Of a DNA stretch of 64,000 nucleotides, positions 8,528 through 17,659 are shown in pieces. Made by a program: the position numbers and the translations under genes. Numbering within the stretch: the first letter of the stretch is position 1; each line of letters opens with the position of its first letter. Source of the DNA: Lentzea terrae (GTDB lineage: Bacteria > Actinomycetota > Actinomycetes > Mycobacteriales > Pseudonocardiaceae); assembly GCF_003265345.1 (NCBI RefSeq), contig NZ_QFWW01000037.1:161534-225533 (forward strand). Direction: 5' to 3'. The notes beneath the pieces are model-generated. The model was not told the DNA's origin and searched no databases. It saw only the letters and a program-made list of their open reading frames with translations.

Positions 8528-8989
8528 GTGCCAGAGCTGGTGATGCAGCTGACCAGAGCGGGCTTTCTCGTGCTCCTCTGGCTCTTTGTGCTGGCCGCCC
8601 TACGTGTGGTCCGCTCTGATCTCTACGCAGCCTCAGGGCTCCGGGCGTCAGGTCTGCCCGGATTCCGGAGGTCCGAGAAGTCGGCGAGGGGAAGCAAGGC
8701 GCCTCGGCAACTCGTGGTCACCCACGGGGCGCTGACCGGCACCCGCATCTCGCTCGACGGCAGGCCGATCCTGATCGGCCGCGCTGACGACTCCACTCTC
8801 GTCCTGGACGACGACTTCGCGTCGACCAGGCACGCGAGGCTGTCCATGCGCGGTACCGACTGGTACGTGGAGGACCTCGGCTCCACGAACGGCACCTACC
8901 TAGACCGAGCCAAGGTCACCGCACCCCTGCGCGTACCTCTCGGCACCCCGATCCGCATTGGCAAAACGGTGATCGAGCTGCGCTCATGA
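8528..8989 (+). CDS. fhaB: FhaB (FipA-like): membrane FHA domain protein
   Basis: 153 residues from GTG 8528, chosen because family members begin PELVMQLTRAGFL. One transmembrane helix (about residues 9-28) is followed by a basic linker and an FHA domain (about 60-152: ILIGRADD, STRHARL, GSTNGTYLD). FHA domains bind phosphothreonine; FhaB proteins are PknA/PknB substrates linked to FtsZ and the divisome in mycobacteria. It lies 50 bp after fhaA and its stop overlaps the start of pstP (ATGA), implying translational coupling. Confidence 0.93.
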   Translation: MPELVMQLTRAGFLVLLWLFVLAALRVVRSDLYAASGLRASGLPGFRRSEKSARGSKAPRQLVVTHGALTGTRISLDGRPILIGRADDSTLVLDDDFASTRHARLSMRGTDWYVEDLGSTNGTYLDRAKVTAPLRVPLGTPIRIGKTVIELRS

Positions 8990-10386
8990 CCTTGGTTCTT
9001 CGATACGCGGCCCGCAGCGACCGGGGCCTGGTTCGCTCCAACAACCAGGACTCCGTGTACGCGGGCCCTCGCCTGCTCGCAGTCGCCGACGGCATGGGTG
9101 GCCACGCCGCCGGTGAAGTCGCGAGCAAGGTGGTCATCGCCTCGCTGGCCCACGTCGACGACGACGAGCCGGGCGACGACCTCCTCGGCAAGCTCCGCGA
9201 CGCGGTCGCGGCCGGCAACGGCGCCATTTCCGAACTGGTCACGAGCGACCCGGACCTGGAGGGCATGGGCACCACGCTCACGGCCATCCTGTTCGCGGGC
9301 AACCGGCTCGGGCTGGTGCACATCGGCGACTCGCGCGCGTACCTGCTCCGGGAGGGCATGTTCGCGCAGATCACGCACGACGACACGTTCGTCCAGTCGT
9401 TGATCGACGAGGGCCGGATCACCCCGGACGAGGCCGCCACGCACCCGCAGCGCTCGTTGCTGCTGCGCGCGCTGACCGGCCACGACTTCGAGCCGAGCCT
9501 CACCGTGCGCGAAGCCCGCGCCGGCGACAGGTTCCTGCTGTGCTCGGACGGTCTGTCCGGTGTCGTCAGCCTGGAGACGCTCGACGAGGCGATCCGCATC
9601 CCGGACCCGCAGGCCTGCGCGGACCGGATGATCGAGCTCGCGCTCAAGGGCGGCGGCCCCGACAACGTCACGGTGATCGTGGCGGACGTCGAGGACGTCG
9701 ACTTCGGCGACGACTACCCGATCGTCGGTGGCGCGGCCGGTGACGGCAGCGAGGAGCACAACACTCCGCCGGACTCCGCGGCGTCCAGGGCGAGCGCGCT
9801 CACCCAGCAGCGTCCGCCGATGCCGCAGCGGATGGAGGCTCCCCCGCCACCGCCGCAGGACCCGAAGCGCAAGAAGCGCAACGCCATCAAGGCGTTCGCG
9901 ATCATCTTCGTGCTGCTCGTCGTGGCGGGTGCTGTGGCGGTCGGCGGCAAGCTGTGGCTCAACACCCAGTACTACGTCGGCGCCACCGAGGACGGCCAGG
10001 TCGCGATCTTCCGCGGGCTCAACGGCACCGTGCTCGGCTTCAAGCTGTCGTCCAAGGTCGAGGACTCGTGCCCGCCCGGATCGACGGGCTGCACCCCGAT
10101 CACGCTGAAGGACCTGCAGGAAGCCGGTCGCAAGACCATCACCGCGGGCATCCGCAGCGACAACGGGATCGACGGCGCGCGCGCTGCGGTGAGGTTGCTG
10201 CGCACGGAGCACATGCTGCCGTTGTGCAAGGACACCTCGTCGTCGTCGAGCACCACGACGACGACCACCCCGCCGTCGGACCCGAACACGCCTCCTCCGA
10301 ACGGTTCGACGGACACCGGGACCACGGATCCGTCGCCCACCCCGACGGGGCAGAAGGTCGGCGTGGAATGCCGGGAGGGTCCGTAG
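8986..10386 (+). CDS. pstP: PstP: PP2C-type Ser/Thr phosphatase
   Basis: 466 residues from ATG 8986. A cytoplasmic PP2C domain (about 1-240) shows all metal-site signatures: RSNNQDS, VADGMGGHAAGE, CSDGLSG and GPDNVTV. One transmembrane helix (about 303-325) and a Thr/Pro-rich extracellular tail follow. It dephosphorylates PknA/PknB and their substrates. The start overlaps the end of fhaB. The extracellular Ser/Thr-rich stretch near residue 430 is low complexity. Confidence 0.95.
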   Translation: MTLVLRYAARSDRGLVRSNNQDSVYAGPRLLAVADGMGGHAAGEVASKVVIASLAHVDDDEPGDDLLGKLRDAVAAGNGAISELVTSDPDLEGMGTTLTAILFAGNRLGLVHIGDSRAYLLREGMFAQITHDDTFVQSLIDEGRITPDEAATHPQRSLLLRALTGHDFEPSLTVREARAGDRFLLCSDGLSGVVSLETLDEAIRIPDPQACADRMIELALKGGGPDNVTVIVADVEDVDFGDDYPIVGGAAGDGSEEHNTPPDSAASRASALTQQRPPMPQRMEAPPPPPQDPKRKKRNAIKAFAIIFVLLVVAGAVAVGGKLWLNTQYYVGATEDGQVAIFRGLNGTVLGFKLSSKVEDSCPPGSTGCTPITLKDLQEAGRKTITAGIRSDNGIDGARAAVRLLRTEHMLPLCKDTSSSSSTTTTTTPPSDPNTPPPNGSTDTGTTDPSPTPTGQKVGVECREGP

Positions 10387-11865
10387 TTGAAGGGCTCGCC
10401 CGTCCCCACCGGGGAAGGCTCACCAGGCGCGTCGGTGGCGACGAGCACGTCACCGGGGCTGCGGCCGCCGACGCGGCGCGGCACCGAACTGGTGATGCTC
10501 GCGTTCGCGGCCGGGATCGTGACACTGGCGCTGATCCTCGTCGAACTCAACCAGGAGCGGTCACTGAGCCTGAGGATCCTCTGGCTCGGACTCGCGTACC
10601 TCGGCCTCTTCGCCTGTGCCCACCTCGCCGTGCGCAGGTGGGCGCCCTACGCGGACCCGGCGATCCTGCCGTGCGTCGCGTTGCTCAACGGACTCGGTCT
10701 GGTGGTCATCCACCGGATCGACCTCGCGCTCGAAGGCGCCCCGTCCGCGGACGGCACCACCGTGTGGGACCCGGTCGCGTTCAAGCAGGTCATCTGGACC
10801 GCGATCGGGTTGGTGCTGTTCGCGGCGACGCTGAAGTTCCTCTCCGACCACCGCACGCTCGCGCGGTTCGGCTACACGTTCGGTCTCATCGGACTGGTCG
10901 CGCTGATGCTGCCCGGTGTGCTGCCCGGCTTCATCGCGCCGGAGATCAACGGCGCGAAGATCTGGCTGCGCATCGGCCCGTTGTCGATCCAGCCGGGTGA
11001 GTTCGCCAAGGTCCTGCTGATGGTCTTCTTCGCCGCGTTCCTCGTGTCGAAGCGCGACCTCTTCACCATCGCCGGCCGCCGGTTCCTCGGCATGGACCTG
11101 CCGCGCGCGCGTGACCTCGGTCCGCTGTTCGCGGCATGGGGCGTCGCGGTCGCGGTCATGGTGCTGCAGAAGGACCTCGGCTCCTCGCTGCTGTTCTTCG
11201 GCATCGTGCTGGTGCTGCTCTACGTCGCCACCGAACGCGCGGCGTGGGTCGTGCTCGGCATCGGCCTGTTCTCCGGTGGCGCGATCATCGCGTGGAAGCT
11301 CTTCACGCACGTCCAGCAGCGTGTGGCGAACTGGCAGGACCCGATCGGGCGCTACGACGTGTTCGGTGGCGGTTACCAGATCTCGCAGTCGCTCTTCGGC
11401 CTCGCGACCGGCGGCATCGGTGGCGCCGGTCTCGGTGCCGGCCGCCCGGAGATGATCCCCGAGCGGAACACCGACTTCATCGCCGCCGTGATCGGCGAGG
11501 AGCTCGGGTTCGTCGGCCTCGCGGCCGTGCTGCTGATCTACATGGTGCTCGCACTGCGCGGTCTGCGTGGCGCCATCTCGGTGCGCGACAGCTTCGGCAA
11601 GCTCCTCGGCGGCGGTCTGGCGTTCGCGCTCTGCTTCCAGGTGTTCATCATCGTCGGCGGTGTCACGAACCTGATCCCGATGACGGGTATCACCGCACCG
11701 TTCCTGTCCTACGGCGGTTCGTCGCTGCTCGCGAACTACATCCTGATCGCGTTGCTACTGCGAATTTCTGCTGCGGCGAGGGCCCCGCAGAAGGCTCCCA
11801 AGCCGAAACCGCAACAACCGGCTATCGCCGACCAGCACACTGTGATGGTGGAGCGTCCCAAATGA
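10387..11865 (+). CDS. rodA: RodA/FtsW family SEDS peptidoglycan glycosyltransferase
   Basis: 492 residues. The TTG at 10387 follows the pstP stop directly and has GGAGGG at 10374-10379, a good distance, so I accept this rare start. About 11 transmembrane segments; SEDS motifs include AEINGAKIWLRIG, the catalytic-region FVGLAAVLLIY and the C-terminal FLSYGGSSLL. SEDS proteins polymerise lipid II and need a class B PBP partner, here PbpA in the next gene (ATGA overlap). In this operon it acts in elongation or septal synthesis under PknB control. RodA and FtsW are hard to separate by sequence; the name follows synteny. Confidence 0.93.
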   Translation: MKGSPVPTGEGSPGASVATSTSPGLRPPTRRGTELVMLAFAAGIVTLALILVELNQERSLSLRILWLGLAYLGLFACAHLAVRRWAPYADPAILPCVALLNGLGLVVIHRIDLALEGAPSADGTTVWDPVAFKQVIWTAIGLVLFAATLKFLSDHRTLARFGYTFGLIGLVALMLPGVLPGFIAPEINGAKIWLRIGPLSIQPGEFAKVLLMVFFAAFLVSKRDLFTIAGRRFLGMDLPRARDLGPLFAAWGVAVAVMVLQKDLGSSLLFFGIVLVLLYVATERAAWVVLGIGLFSGGAIIAWKLFTHVQQRVANWQDPIGRYDVFGGGYQISQSLFGLATGGIGGAGLGAGRPEMIPERNTDFIAAVIGEELGFVGLAAVLLIYMVLALRGLRGAISVRDSFGKLLGGGLAFALCFQVFIIVGGVTNLIPMTGITAPFLSYGGSSLLANYILIALLLRISAAARAPQKAPKPKPQQPAIADQHTVMVERPK

Positions 11866-13346
11866 ACACACCGCTCCGCCGTGTCGGCATGGCCATGATG
11901 GTGATGATCGTGCTGCTCCTGGGCAACGCGACCTGGGTGCAGGTGATCAACGCCGATGAGTGGCGCAAGAACTCGCTGAACCGCCGCGTGCTGCTCGACG
12001 AGTACGCCCGCAAGCGCGGCTTGATCACGGTCGCCGACGGCACGGTGATCGCGGACGTCAAGGAGACGACGGACCGTCTCCGGTACTTGCGCGTCTACAA
12101 CAACGGCCCGGTCTACGCACAGGTGGCCGGATACCTGTCCGTCACCTACGGCACGTCGGGCATGGAGCGCGTGGAGAACGACCTGCTGAACGGGTCGGAC
12201 GACCGGCTGCTCGCCCGCCGGGTCTCCGCACTGATCACCGGTCGCGACCCGGTCGGCGGCAACGTGCAGCTCACGCTCGACGCGAAGGTGCAGCAGGTCG
12301 CGTACGACCAGCTGACCGCGAAGGGCTTCACCGGCTCGGTCGTCGCGATGAAGCCGGGCACGGGCGAGATCCTCGCGATGGTGAGCACGCCGTCGTACGA
12401 CCCGAACCGCCTCGCGAGCCACGACTCGAACGAGCAGCAGGCGGCGTGGAAGGCGCTCACCGCACCGGACAACGGCAACCCGCTGATCAACCGCGCGACG
12501 CAGGGTCTCTACCCGCCCGGCTCGACGTACAAGGTCGTCGTGGCGGCCGCGGCGCTCGCCGACGGCAAGAACAAGGACGCCCAGTACACCGCGGCGGGCA
12601 CGATCAACCTGCCCGGCACGTCGAACGCCCCGTTCCCGAACTTCAACGGCCAGCCGTGCGGGCCTGGCCAGACCGTGTCGATGGAGACCGCGCTCGCCAA
12701 GTCGTGCAACACGGCGTTCGGCGAGATGGCCGGTCAGGTCGGCAAGTCCAAGCTGACGACGCAGTCGAACAAGTTCGGCTTCAACAACGACGATCTTCGG
12801 GTGCCGCTGGCGGTCGAGACCTCGAGCCTGGGCGCGATCCCGGACGAGGCCGCGCTCTACCAGAGCGGCATCGGCCAGCGCGACGTGCGCGTCACCCCGC
12901 TGCAGAACGCGATGGTCGCGGCGACGATCGCCAACGGCGGCAAGCGGATGCAGCCGTACCTGGTGTCGAAGATCCTCGGCCCGGACCTGAAGTCGATCGA
13001 GGACACCAAGCCCGACGACGTCGACACCGCGATGAGCTCGGCCAACGCGGGCGTGCTGCGCGACATGATGATCCAGTCCGAGGTCAACACCGGCGGTGAG
13101 GGACGACTGTCCAACATCCAGGTGGCGTCGAAGACCGGTACCGCCGAGGTCGGCGGGTCGTCGGAGGAGAGCAGGAACAAGGCGCCGCACGCCTGGTACA
13201 TCGCGTTCGCCCCGGCGCAGAAGCCGGAGATCGCGATCGCCGTGATCGTCGAGAACGGTGGCGACCGCGGTCTGGGCGCGACCGGTGGCAAGGTCGCCGC
13301 GCCGATCGGGCGCGCCGTGATGAACGCGTACCTGGTGGGTCGCTGA
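11862..13346 (+). CDS. pbpA: PbpA: class B penicillin-binding protein (transpeptidase)
   Basis: 494 residues; ATG overlaps the rodA stop. One N-terminal membrane anchor (about 9-27), a dimerisation region, and a transpeptidase domain with all three active-site motifs: S221-T-Y-K, S281-C-N and K424-T-G. It cross-links peptidoglycan in the periplasm as partner of the upstream SEDS protein. In mycobacteria PbpA is a PknB substrate. It overlaps pknA by one base (TGATG). No truncation or missing residue. Confidence 0.95.
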   Translation: MNTPLRRVGMAMMVMIVLLLGNATWVQVINADEWRKNSLNRRVLLDEYARKRGLITVADGTVIADVKETTDRLRYLRVYNNGPVYAQVAGYLSVTYGTSGMERVENDLLNGSDDRLLARRVSALITGRDPVGGNVQLTLDAKVQQVAYDQLTAKGFTGSVVAMKPGTGEILAMVSTPSYDPNRLASHDSNEQQAAWKALTAPDNGNPLINRATQGLYPPGSTYKVVVAAAALADGKNKDAQYTAAGTINLPGTSNAPFPNFNGQPCGPGQTVSMETALAKSCNTAFGEMAGQVGKSKLTTQSNKFGFNNDDLRVPLAVETSSLGAIPDEAALYQSGIGQRDVRVTPLQNAMVAATIANGGKRMQPYLVSKILGPDLKSIEDTKPDDVDTAMSSANAGVLRDMMIQSEVNTGGEGRLSNIQVASKTGTAEVGGSSEESRNKAPHAWYIAFAPAQKPEIAIAVIVENGGDRGLGATGGKVAAPIGRAVMNAYLVGR

Positions 13347-14833
13347 TGCTCACCAAGGGCCAACTCCTCGCCGACCGCTACCGCCTCACCAGGCGGATCG
13401 CGGTCGGTGGCATGGGTGAGGTCTGGGAAGGCGCCGACGAGCGGCTCGACCGCCGGGTGGCCGTGAAGGTCCTCAAGGCGGAGCTCTCCGGCGACCCCGA
13501 GTTCCTGCACCGCTTCCGCACCGAGGCGCGGATGACGGCGTCGCTCAACCACCCCGGCATCGCGTCGGTGCACGACTACGGCGAGACCGCGTCCGTCACC
13601 GACGGACCGGAGGACACGGCGTACCTCGTGATGGAGCTCGTCGAGGGCGAACCGCTCGCGACGATCATCTCGCGGGGCCGGCTGACCGCAGAGGTGACGC
13701 TGGATCTGCTGGAGCAGACCGGAAACGCGTTGCAGGCGGCCCACGAACGCGGACTCGTGCACCGGGACGTGAAGCCGGGCAACATCATGGTCACGCCGTC
13801 GGGGAAGGTGAAGATCACCGACTTCGGCATCGCGAAGGCCGTGGACGCGGCACCGGTGACGCGGTCCGGCATGGTCATGGGCACCGCGCACTACATCGCA
13901 CCCGAGCAAGCTCTCGGCGGTGAGGCCGAACCCGCGAGCGACGTTTACTCGTTGGCGGTGTGTGGTTACGAATGCCTTGCCGGCCACCGGCCGTTCCTGT
14001 CGGACAACGCGGTGACCGTTGCGATGATGCACATCCGCGACATCGCGCCGCCGTTGCCGCCGGACGTGCCGCCGGGTGCACGAGCGTTGATCGAGGCGAC
14101 GCTGGTGAAGGACCCGCGGCAGCGCTACCGGACGGGTGGCGAGTTCGCCGCGGCCGTGAGCGCGGTGCGGGTGGGTCAGCCGCTGCCGACGCCGTCCGGG
14201 TTCACGATGCCCCAGATGGTGCCGCAGCAGATGGCCCCTCAGCAGATGGCGCCGCCCCAGGTGCCGCAGCAGATGGCGCCGCCTCAAGGGCCGCCGCCTC
14301 CGCAGGTTTCGCAGCCGCTGCAGGTTCCGCCGCAGCTGCCGCACCACCAGACCGGACCGGGACGCCCCGGTACCCACCCCGGCATGCGACCGGCGCACCA
14401 GACCGGGACGTTCGCGCCCATGCCGACACCGCCGGGGAGAAACCGGACCGTCGTTTGGGTTATGGTCGCTTTCCTGGTGACCGTGCTGCTGGTGCTCGGT
14501 GTCGTCCTCGTGTGGAAATGGGCCGTGCAGCCGAACAACGGCAGCGGGCAAGGTGGCCTCACGACCACCTCCAGCCCGGCGAACAGCCAGGCGAAACCCG
14601 ATTCCGCCGACCGGATACCGGGCAACGCGCTGAAGCAGCTCGACGAGGACGACTACATCGGTCGTTTCGGCGAAGAGGTCAGAGCAGACCTGATCAACGA
14701 CGGCCTGGAGCCCAGGATGCAGAGCCCCCAGGGCACAGCGCCGGGCGACCTGAAGAAGTGCCGGGTCACCGCGATCGCGCCGACAGGCGGGGTGGCGGCT
14801 GGCTCGCAGGTGAAGGTGACGTGCGCGCCATGA
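13346..14833 (+). CDS. pknA: PknA: membrane Ser/Thr protein kinase
   Basis: 495 residues. The kinase domain (about 1-275) has the ATP Lys (K41 in VAVKVL), HRDVKPGN (catalytic D141), DFG (D159) and activation-loop Thr/Ser residues before GTAHYIAPEQ. A Met/Pro/Gln-rich linker precedes one transmembrane helix (about 370-392) and a ~95-residue extracellular tail with two Cys-containing strands, shorter than a PASTA array. PknA phosphorylates cell-division and wall-synthesis proteins and activates PknB in mycobacteria. A 55-bp gap separates it from pknB. Confidence 0.95.
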   Translation: MLTKGQLLADRYRLTRRIAVGGMGEVWEGADERLDRRVAVKVLKAELSGDPEFLHRFRTEARMTASLNHPGIASVHDYGETASVTDGPEDTAYLVMELVEGEPLATIISRGRLTAEVTLDLLEQTGNALQAAHERGLVHRDVKPGNIMVTPSGKVKITDFGIAKAVDAAPVTRSGMVMGTAHYIAPEQALGGEAEPASDVYSLAVCGYECLAGHRPFLSDNAVTVAMMHIRDIAPPLPPDVPPGARALIEATLVKDPRQRYRTGGEFAAAVSAVRVGQPLPTPSGFTMPQMVPQQMAPQQMAPPQVPQQMAPPQGPPPPQVSQPLQVPPQLPHHQTGPGRPGTHPGMRPAHQTGTFAPMPTPPGRNRTVVWVMVAFLVTVLLVLGVVLVWKWAVQPNNGSGQGGLTTTSSPANSQAKPDSADRIPGNALKQLDEDDYIGRFGEEVRADLINDGLEPRMQSPQGTAPGDLKKCRVTAIAPTGGVAAGSQVKVTCAP

Positions 14834-14888
14834 GCAAGACGAGAACCGAGTTGGGAACACCGTCGACGAGGAGCGGGACGAAGCACCG

Positions 14889-16889
14889 ATGAGCACTCCA
14901 CGACTGCTCTCAAACCGCTACGAACTGGGTGAGACCCTCGGCTACGGCGGCATGTCCGAGGTCCACAAGGGGCGGGACGTCCGCCTCGGCCGAGACGTGG
15001 CGATCAAGGTGCTGCGCGCTGACCTCGCCCGTGACACCCAGTTCCAGGAACGCTTCCGGCGCGAGGCGCAGAACTCCGCTGCGCTGAACCACCCGGCGAT
15101 CGTCGCCGTCTACGACACCGGTGAGACGCAGACCGAATACGGCCCGCTGCCGTACATCGTGATGGAGTTCGTCGACGGACGAACGCTGCGGGACATCGTG
15201 AAGACGCAGGGCCCGCTCTCGGGCAAGCGCGCGATGGAGGTCATGGCCGACGTCTCGGCCGCGCTCGACTTCAGCCACCGGCACGGCATCGTCCACCGCG
15301 ACGTGAAGCCGGCCAACGTGATGATCACGAAGTCCGGCGCCGTGAAGGTGATGGACTTCGGCATCGCCCGTGCGATACACGACGGCCAGGCCGCGGTCAC
15401 GCAGACCGCCGCCGTGATCGGCACGGCCCAGTACCTGTCGCCGGAGCAGGCGCGCGGCGAGTCCGTCGACGCCCGTTCCGACGTCTACGCCGCCGGCTGC
15501 GTGCTGTTCGAGCTGCTGACCGGCGAGCCGCCGTTCACCGGTGACTCCCCCGTCGCGGTCGCGTACCAGCACGTGCGCGAGGACCCGAAGCCGCCGTCGT
15601 CGCTGAACCCGAAGGTGTCGCCGCAGCTCGACGCGATCGTGCTGAAGGCGATGTCGAAGGGGCCGGCGAACCGCTACCAGTCGGCCGCGGAGATGCGCGC
15701 CGACCTGGTGCGCGTGCTCTCGGGTCAGCGTCCGTCCGCCCCGGCGGTGATGACGGCCGAGGACCGCACCGCCGTGATGAACGAGCAGGCGCGCACCCCT
15801 CGCACCCAGGTCATCTCCGGTGGTGGCCGGCACCGCCCGGCGGCGTTGAAGTCGGAGCCGGACGACGACTACGACCCGATCGCCGACGAGGAAGAAGAAC
15901 GGCGCGCCCGGCGCAAGAAGGCCATCATGATCACGTTGGTGGTGATCCTGTGCGTGGCCGTGCTCGGCCTCGCCGCGTGGATCACCAACAACATCATGAG
16001 CTCCGGCAACCAGCCCGCCGAGAAGGTCCCGGTTCCGTCGATCGTCGGCCGCAGCCCGTTGGAAGCCAAGGAACTGGTGAACAAGGCCGGCCTGGTGCCG
16101 CAGCAGCAGGACATCGCCTGCGAGCCGGGCCCGAACGGCGCGCCGGCCCCGTGCAACTCCGACCAGATCTCCAAGGTGGTCAAGACCGACCCGACCGACG
16201 GCACCCAGGTGCCGCGGGGCTCGCAGGTCACGATCTTCGTCGGCGCGCCTCCCGGTGAGGCCACCGTGCCCGACCTGAAGGGCAAGTCGCCGCAGGAGGC
16301 CCAGGCGATCATCGACAAGGACCCCGGCGGCTTCAAGCTGCAGCAGAGCGCGGAGTCCGTCGAGGTCGACGACACCAAGCTGCAGGGCAAGGTCGCCACG
16401 CAGAACCCCGAGTCCGGCCTGAAGCTGAAGAAGGGCGGGACGATCAACATCCAGCTCGGCAAGGCACCGGACAAGCAGAACGTGCCGAACGTCGTGGGTG
16501 ACGACGAGGGCGACGCCCGCCAGACGATCGAGGGTTCCGGCTTCAAGGTCAACATCGAGCAGATCGACAGCATCAAGCCGGCCGGTCAGGTCGTCTCGCA
16601 GAACCCGACCGGCAACAGCAAGGCGGCCAAGGACACGGTCGTCACGCTGAAGGTCTCGAAGGGCAACCAGATCGAGATGCCCGACCTGACCGGCATGACG
16701 GAGAAGCAGGTCACGGACAAGCTGAGGTCGTTGGGCTGGAACGGAAACCTCAACGTCGACCAGCAGCAGGTCACCAACCCGCAGCAGGACAAGCAGGTGC
16801 TCTCGCAGAACCCGACCAAGGGGACGCCGATCACCAAGGGCGCGGCGGTGACGATCACCGTCGGCAAGTTCGGGATCGTGACGAGCTAG
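14889..16889 (+). CDS. pknB: PknB: PASTA-domain Ser/Thr protein kinase
   Basis: 666 residues. The kinase domain has K40, HRDVKPAN (D138), DFG (D156) and activation-loop Thr171 and Thr173, the same positions as the autophosphorylated pair in M. tuberculosis PknB. An acidic juxtamembrane segment is followed by a transmembrane helix (about 346-368) and four extracellular PASTA repeats (from VPVPSIVG, VPDLKG, VPNVVG and MPDLTG), which sense muropeptides or lipid II. It is the last gene of the operon and is followed by a terminator. Expected targets in this window include CwlM and the MurJ-associated pseudokinase. Confidence 0.97.
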   Translation: MSTPRLLSNRYELGETLGYGGMSEVHKGRDVRLGRDVAIKVLRADLARDTQFQERFRREAQNSAALNHPAIVAVYDTGETQTEYGPLPYIVMEFVDGRTLRDIVKTQGPLSGKRAMEVMADVSAALDFSHRHGIVHRDVKPANVMITKSGAVKVMDFGIARAIHDGQAAVTQTAAVIGTAQYLSPEQARGESVDARSDVYAAGCVLFELLTGEPPFTGDSPVAVAYQHVREDPKPPSSLNPKVSPQLDAIVLKAMSKGPANRYQSAAEMRADLVRVLSGQRPSAPAVMTAEDRTAVMNEQARTPRTQVISGGGRHRPAALKSEPDDDYDPIADEEEERRARRKKAIMITLVVILCVAVLGLAAWITNNIMSSGNQPAEKVPVPSIVGRSPLEAKELVNKAGLVPQQQDIACEPGPNGAPAPCNSDQISKVVKTDPTDGTQVPRGSQVTIFVGAPPGEATVPDLKGKSPQEAQAIIDKDPGGFKLQQSAESVEVDDTKLQGKVATQNPESGLKLKKGGTINIQLGKAPDKQNVPNVVGDDEGDARQTIEGSGFKVNIEQIDSIKPAGQVVSQNPTGNSKAAKDTVVTLKVSKGNQIEMPDLTGMTEKQVTDKLRSLGWNGNLNVDQQQVTNPQQDKQVLSQNPTKGTPITKGAAVTITVGKFGIVTS

Positions 16890-16903
16890 GTTTTGGCTCG
16901 TAC

Positions 16904-16933
16904 GGGGCGGCTTCCCTTCGGGGGAGCCGCCCC
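16904..16933. terminator. Bidirectional terminator between pknB and pabA/trpG
   Basis: 13-bp stem with one G-T wobble (16904-16916 with 16921-16933), TTCG loop, then CCCCTTTTC on the plus strand. It serves both convergent genes. Confidence 0.9.
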
Positions 16934-16940
16934 TTTTCGG

Positions 16941-17582
16941 TTACTGGCGGGCAGCCGCGGCGAGCGTGCGCATGCCGTTCTCGAGCTGCGCGACCGTGGC
17001 CTCCGGCACCTCGTAGCCGCAGACCTTGAGCCAGTTGGCGAGCATCCGGTGGCCACCGTCGGTCAGCACCGACTCGGGGTGGAACTGCACGCCCTCGACC
17101 GGAAGTTCCTTGTGGCGCATGGCCATCACGATGCCGGTCTCGGTCTTGCCGGTGACCTCGAACTCCGCGGGGATCGTCTCCGGCAGCACCGTGAGCGAGT
17201 GGTAGCGGGTGGCGATGAACGGCTTCGGCACGCCGTCCAGCACACCCTTGCCCTCGTGGAAGACGATGCTCGTCTTGCCGTGCAGCAGCTCCGGCGCGCG
17301 GTCGACCGTGCCGCCCCACACCACACCGATCGCCTGATGCCCGAGGCACACGCCGAAGACCGGCTTACCGGTGTCGGCACACGTCTTGATGACGTCGATG
17401 CTGGAACCCGCGCGCTCCGGCGTACCGGGTCCGGGGCTCACGAGCACGCCGTCAACGTTCTTGATCTCGTCGAGGTCCACCTCGTCGTTGCGCCGCACGA
17501 CGCACTCCGCACCCAGCTGGGCGAGGTACTGGACGAGGTTGTAGACGAAGCTGTCGTAGTTGTCGACCACGAGCACGCGCAT
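16941..17582 (-). CDS. pabA: Aminodeoxychorismate/anthranilate synthase component II (glutamine amidotransferase)
   Basis: 213 residues. Class I glutamine amidotransferase with the nucleophile C79 in FGVCLGHQAIG and the His-Glu pair H168/E170 in FHPESVLTDGG; the N-terminal DNYDSFVYNLVQYL is typical. It supplies ammonia from glutamine to a chorismate-using component I to make 4-amino-4-deoxychorismate (folate) or anthranilate (tryptophan). No component I is nearby. Its position beside pknB matches the mycobacterial gene called trpG (Rv0013). Folate versus tryptophan use cannot be decided here. Confidence 0.93.
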   Translation of the reverse strand: MRVLVVDNYDSFVYNLVQYLAQLGAECVVRRNDEVDLDEIKNVDGVLVSPGPGTPERAGSSIDVIKTCADTGKPVFGVCLGHQAIGVVWGGTVDRAPELLHGKTSIVFHEGKGVLDGVPKPFIATRYHSLTVLPETIPAEFEVTGKTETGIVMAMRHKELPVEGVQFHPESVLTDGGHRMLANWLKVCGYEVPEATVAQLENGMRTLAAAARQ

Positions 17583-17630
17583 GGGTTGAGCCTAGTCGGT
17601 CTCGTCGAGTGAGTTACCTCTCGTCTGGGA

Positions 17631-17652
17631 TCAGGTAAGGCTACCCTAAAAT
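17631..17652 (+). promoter_or_regulatory. DtxR/IdeR-type iron box overlapping a promoter
   Basis: TCAGGTAAGGCTACCCTAA at 17631-17649 matches 16 of 19 positions of the actinobacterial iron box consensus TTAGGTTAGGCTAACCTAA. It overlaps the -10-like TAAAAT at 17647-17652, seven bases before the ATG at 17660. Iron-loaded IdeR/DmdR would block transcription of the downstream reductase. Confidence 0.8.
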
Positions 17653-17659
17653 AGGTGTC